DNA of 7,407 bases, taken from contig DAIEHU010000083.1 in assembly GCA_027353395.1 (NCBI GenBank), positions 1,849 through 9,255 of the forward strand, given 5' to 3'. A model generated the notes under the pieces. It did not search any database. It saw nothing but the letters and a program-made list of their open reading frames with translations, and had not been told where the DNA came from. Origin of the DNA: Desulfobacteraceae bacterium. GTDB lineage: Bacteria > Desulfobacterota > Desulfobacteria > Desulfobacterales > Desulfosalsimonadaceae. Of the stretch, positions 5,991 through 7,407 are shown one piece after another; position 1 is the stretch's first letter, and every line of letters begins with the position of its first letter. The translations under genes were made by a program, and so were the position numbers.

Positions 5991-6695
5991 TTGACCGAAG
6001 CAGCCCCATTATTAAAACCCCTGAACAAAACCAAGCTCCATGAAGAGATCGTCGATCAGCTCAAGAGCCGGATCATCCGCCGGGACATCAGTCCGGGGGA
6101 AAAGATCCCGACGGAAAGAACTTTAGCTGAAATCCTTCAAGTCAACCGGTCAACGGTCCGGGAGGCCTTAAGAAAGCTGGAAAGCCTGGACCTTGTGGAA
6201 ATCCGGCACGGGGACGGTGTGTATGTCAAAGATTATCTTGAAAGCGGGAGCCTGGAACTGGTTCATGAAATGCTTTTTAAAGACGGCGTGCTGGATCCGG
6301 TGGTGTTTCAAAACCTGCTGGACCTGAGGCGGTTGCTGGTGCCGGAAATGGCCTGGTATGCGGCGCAAAACAGGACCGAAGCGGATCTTCAGGGTCTTGA
6401 AAACATCGTGTTCCGCTCGGATGAGACCATCGGCGAAAGAGACAAGCGCCTGCACCATATTATTGCCCGGGCCAGCGGCAATGTGCTGTTTGTGCTGCTG
6501 CTCAACGCCTTCACCCGGCAGGCCGGTCAATATTACGATCTGTATTTTAAGGATGATCAACATGCCGCTGAGTCGAAAGTGTTTCACAAAGCCGTGTATG
6601 AGGCCATCAGGGACAAAGACGCGGACAGGGCAAGGCAGGTCATGACGGATGCGCTGAACGCCGCGGAGAAAAACATGCTTAAATTGATGAAATAA
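5991..6695 (+). CDS. FadR-subfamily (FCD) GntR transcriptional regulator
   Basis: DNA-binding repressor or activator of 234 residues, the normal length for the FadR/FCD subfamily. The N-terminal GntR winged helix-turn-helix spans about residues 15-80, with GEKIPTERTLAEIL, then NRSTVREALRKLESLDLV and the wing IRHGDGVYV. The C-terminal all-helical FCD ligand domain covers about 104-230. Its metal-site pattern is incomplete: Asp151 and His155 (D-x3-H in DKRLHH) and His199 (FHKAVYEAI) are present, but the fourth ligand position, 22 residues after His199, is Ala221. The site may bind metal weakly, or the effector directly as in E. coli FadR. The start is TTG at 5991 with a weak AAAAGG at 5973-5978; the frame stays open upstream without ATG or GTG. 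The palindrome at 5919-5929 suggests autoregulation. The oxidase gene follows after 59 bases with no terminator seen, so it is probably a target. The effector is unknown. Confidence 0.92.
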   Translation: MTEAAPLLKPLNKTKLHEEIVDQLKSRIIRRDISPGEKIPTERTLAEILQVNRSTVREALRKLESLDLVEIRHGDGVYVKDYLESGSLELVHEMLFKDGVLDPVVFQNLLDLRRLLVPEMAWYAAQNRTEADLQGLENIVFRSDETIGERDKRLHHIIARASGNVLFVLLLNAFTRQAGQYYDLYFKDDQHAAESKVFHKAVYEAIRDKDADRARQVMTDALNAAEKNMLKLMK

Positions 6696-6754
6696 TTTCA
6701 ATCTCAGAATGACCGGATAATCGGGTGAACGTCAAAAAAATAAGGGAGGAAACT

Positions 6755-7407
6755 ATGATGTCCAGAACATTTCAACCGGATTGGTGTGAAAAACCCCCGA
6801 AAAAAGGGTCGTATCGTTCCATTTTTAAATGGGGCAGACCGAAAGAATTCAAGCACCCGAGCGGCGAGTGGTTTGAGATGCTTAAAGAAACCTTTGGATT
6901 AACGGATGCGGATTTTCAAAAGCCGCGGATGGAGGGTAACGAAAAGGTCGTCATCAACCAGGCGATTCAGTTGACGGAAACTCAGATTCTTGCGTTTGAA
7001 GCCATTGCCGGGAAAAAGAACGTGGTGAAAGACGACTACAGCCGGGTGAAATACAGCCACGGCAAGACCGTGGACGAAGCCATGGATTTGCGGCAGAACC
7101 GGGTCCGGTGCGTGCCGGACATTGTGGTTCATCCCCGCAATAAGGAAGACGTGCGCAAGATCGTGGCCTATTGCAACGGCCAGAAAATCCCGGTGTACGT
7201 GTTCGGCGGCGGGTCATCGGTGACCTTCGGGTTAAACACCCCCAAATCCGGCGTTATGCTGGTGATGAGCACCCATATGAACAATCTGCTGGCGGTGAAT
7301 GAGCTGAACCAGACCGCCACCGTCCAGCCCGGCATGTTCGGCCCGGCCTATGAAGAGGCCTTGAATCACGCGCCGAAAAAATTCAATGTACGCCATCGCT
7401 ATACCTG
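6755..7407 (+). CDS. FAD-binding oxidase, alkyldihydroxyacetonephosphate-synthase-like (3'-truncated by window edge)
   Basis: The first 217 residues of a flavoprotein of the FAD_binding_4 (VAO/PCMH) fold, reading open to the right edge. Residues 20-50 (SYRSIFKWGRPKEF, then an aromatic helix and FGLTDADF) look like the N-terminus of bacterial alkyl-DHAP synthase homologues. The FAD domain begins near RCVPDIVVHPRNKEDVRKIV (118-137), with the pyrophosphate-binding loop VFGGGSSVTFG at 149-159 and the TVQPGMFGPAYEEAL segment at 189-203. These match the eukaryotic AGPS order (PDIVVWP, GGGTSV, and the VEAG segment). The substrate-binding C-terminal half is missing, so a D-lactate/glycolate-type 2-hydroxyacid dehydrogenase cannot be excluded. 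GGAGGA at 6745-6750 lies 4 bases before the ATG at 6755 and 7 bases before a second in-frame ATG at 6758; either may be used. It lies 59 bases after the FadR-type regulator, its probable controller. Confidence 0.82.
   Translation, partial: MMSRTFQPDWCEKPPKKGSYRSIFKWGRPKEFKHPSGEWFEMLKETFGLTDADFQKPRMEGNEKVVINQAIQLTETQILAFEAIAGKKNVVKDDYSRVKYSHGKTVDEAMDLRQNRVRCVPDIVVHPRNKEDVRKIVAYCNGQKIPVYVFGGGSSVTFGLNTPKSGVMLVMSTHMNNLLAVNELNQTATVQPGMFGPAYEEALNHAPKKFNVRHRYT

Noticed and set aside
6168..6701. Minus-strand open frame of 177 codons opposite the regulator
   Set aside because: The plus-strand frame shows a full GntR-FCD protein; the antisense frame is His/Phe-rich and lacks a recognisable domain.
6711..6728. 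Small imperfect dyad CCGGATAATCGG between the regulator and the oxidase
   Set aside because: Only three base pairs form, and it does not match the TGGT-n3-ACCA operator core or a terminator.
1..7407. CRISPR array, tRNA or rRNA gene
   Set aside because: No regularly spaced direct repeats, cloverleaf-compatible sequence or rRNA-like segment was seen in the intergenic parts.

Overview
The window reads as a stretch of chromosome from an anaerobic, probably sulfate-reducing Desulfobacterota (Desulfobacterales-like) bacterium. This is inference. It rests on the tightly packed genes with moderate G+C, the abundance of universal stress proteins, and an alkyl-DHAP-synthase-type flavoprotein next to a FadR-type regulator. 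There is no rRNA or other marker gene to confirm it.

Layout. (1) Positions 2-1258, plus strand: the 3' three quarters of pgm, alpha-D-glucose-specific phosphoglucomutase, cut by the left edge. (2) Positions 1342-4221, plus strand: a compact four-gene cassette with gaps of 48, 6 and 12 bases. It encodes a tandem-domain universal stress protein (Usp), a stand-alone GAF-domain protein, a divergent protein-kinase-fold protein and a single-domain Usp. A branched hairpin with a T-run follows it. (3) Positions 4222-4414: a convergent intergenic gap holding that terminator candidate and a separate 85-base inverted-repeat structure. (4) Positions 5734-4415, minus strand: a WbpA-type UDP-N-acetylglucosamine 6-dehydrogenase for surface-polysaccharide sugar synthesis. 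(5) Positions 5735-5990: a divergent intergenic region with a candidate promoter and a perfect FadR-type operator palindrome. (6) Positions 5991-6695, plus strand: a FadR/FCD-type GntR regulator with a TTG start. (7) Positions 6755-7407, plus strand: the start of an FAD-binding oxidase related to alkyldihydroxyacetonephosphate synthase, cut by the right edge.

How the genes may work together. Phosphoglucomutase and the UDP-sugar dehydrogenase both feed sugar-phosphate and nucleotide-sugar metabolism, but they are not in one operon. The regulator and the FAD oxidase look like an autoregulated pair controlled by the TGGTC-G-GACCA operator, with an unknown, probably organic-acid or acyl, effector.

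The most unusual part is the Usp-GAF-kinase-Usp cassette. It pairs a small-molecule sensor domain, a kinase fold with an altered catalytic loop and an almost absent activation loop, and three Usp domains of which only one keeps the standard ATP motif. It could be a self-contained stress-signalling module. That function is a hypothesis from gene content and spacing, not something the sequence proves.
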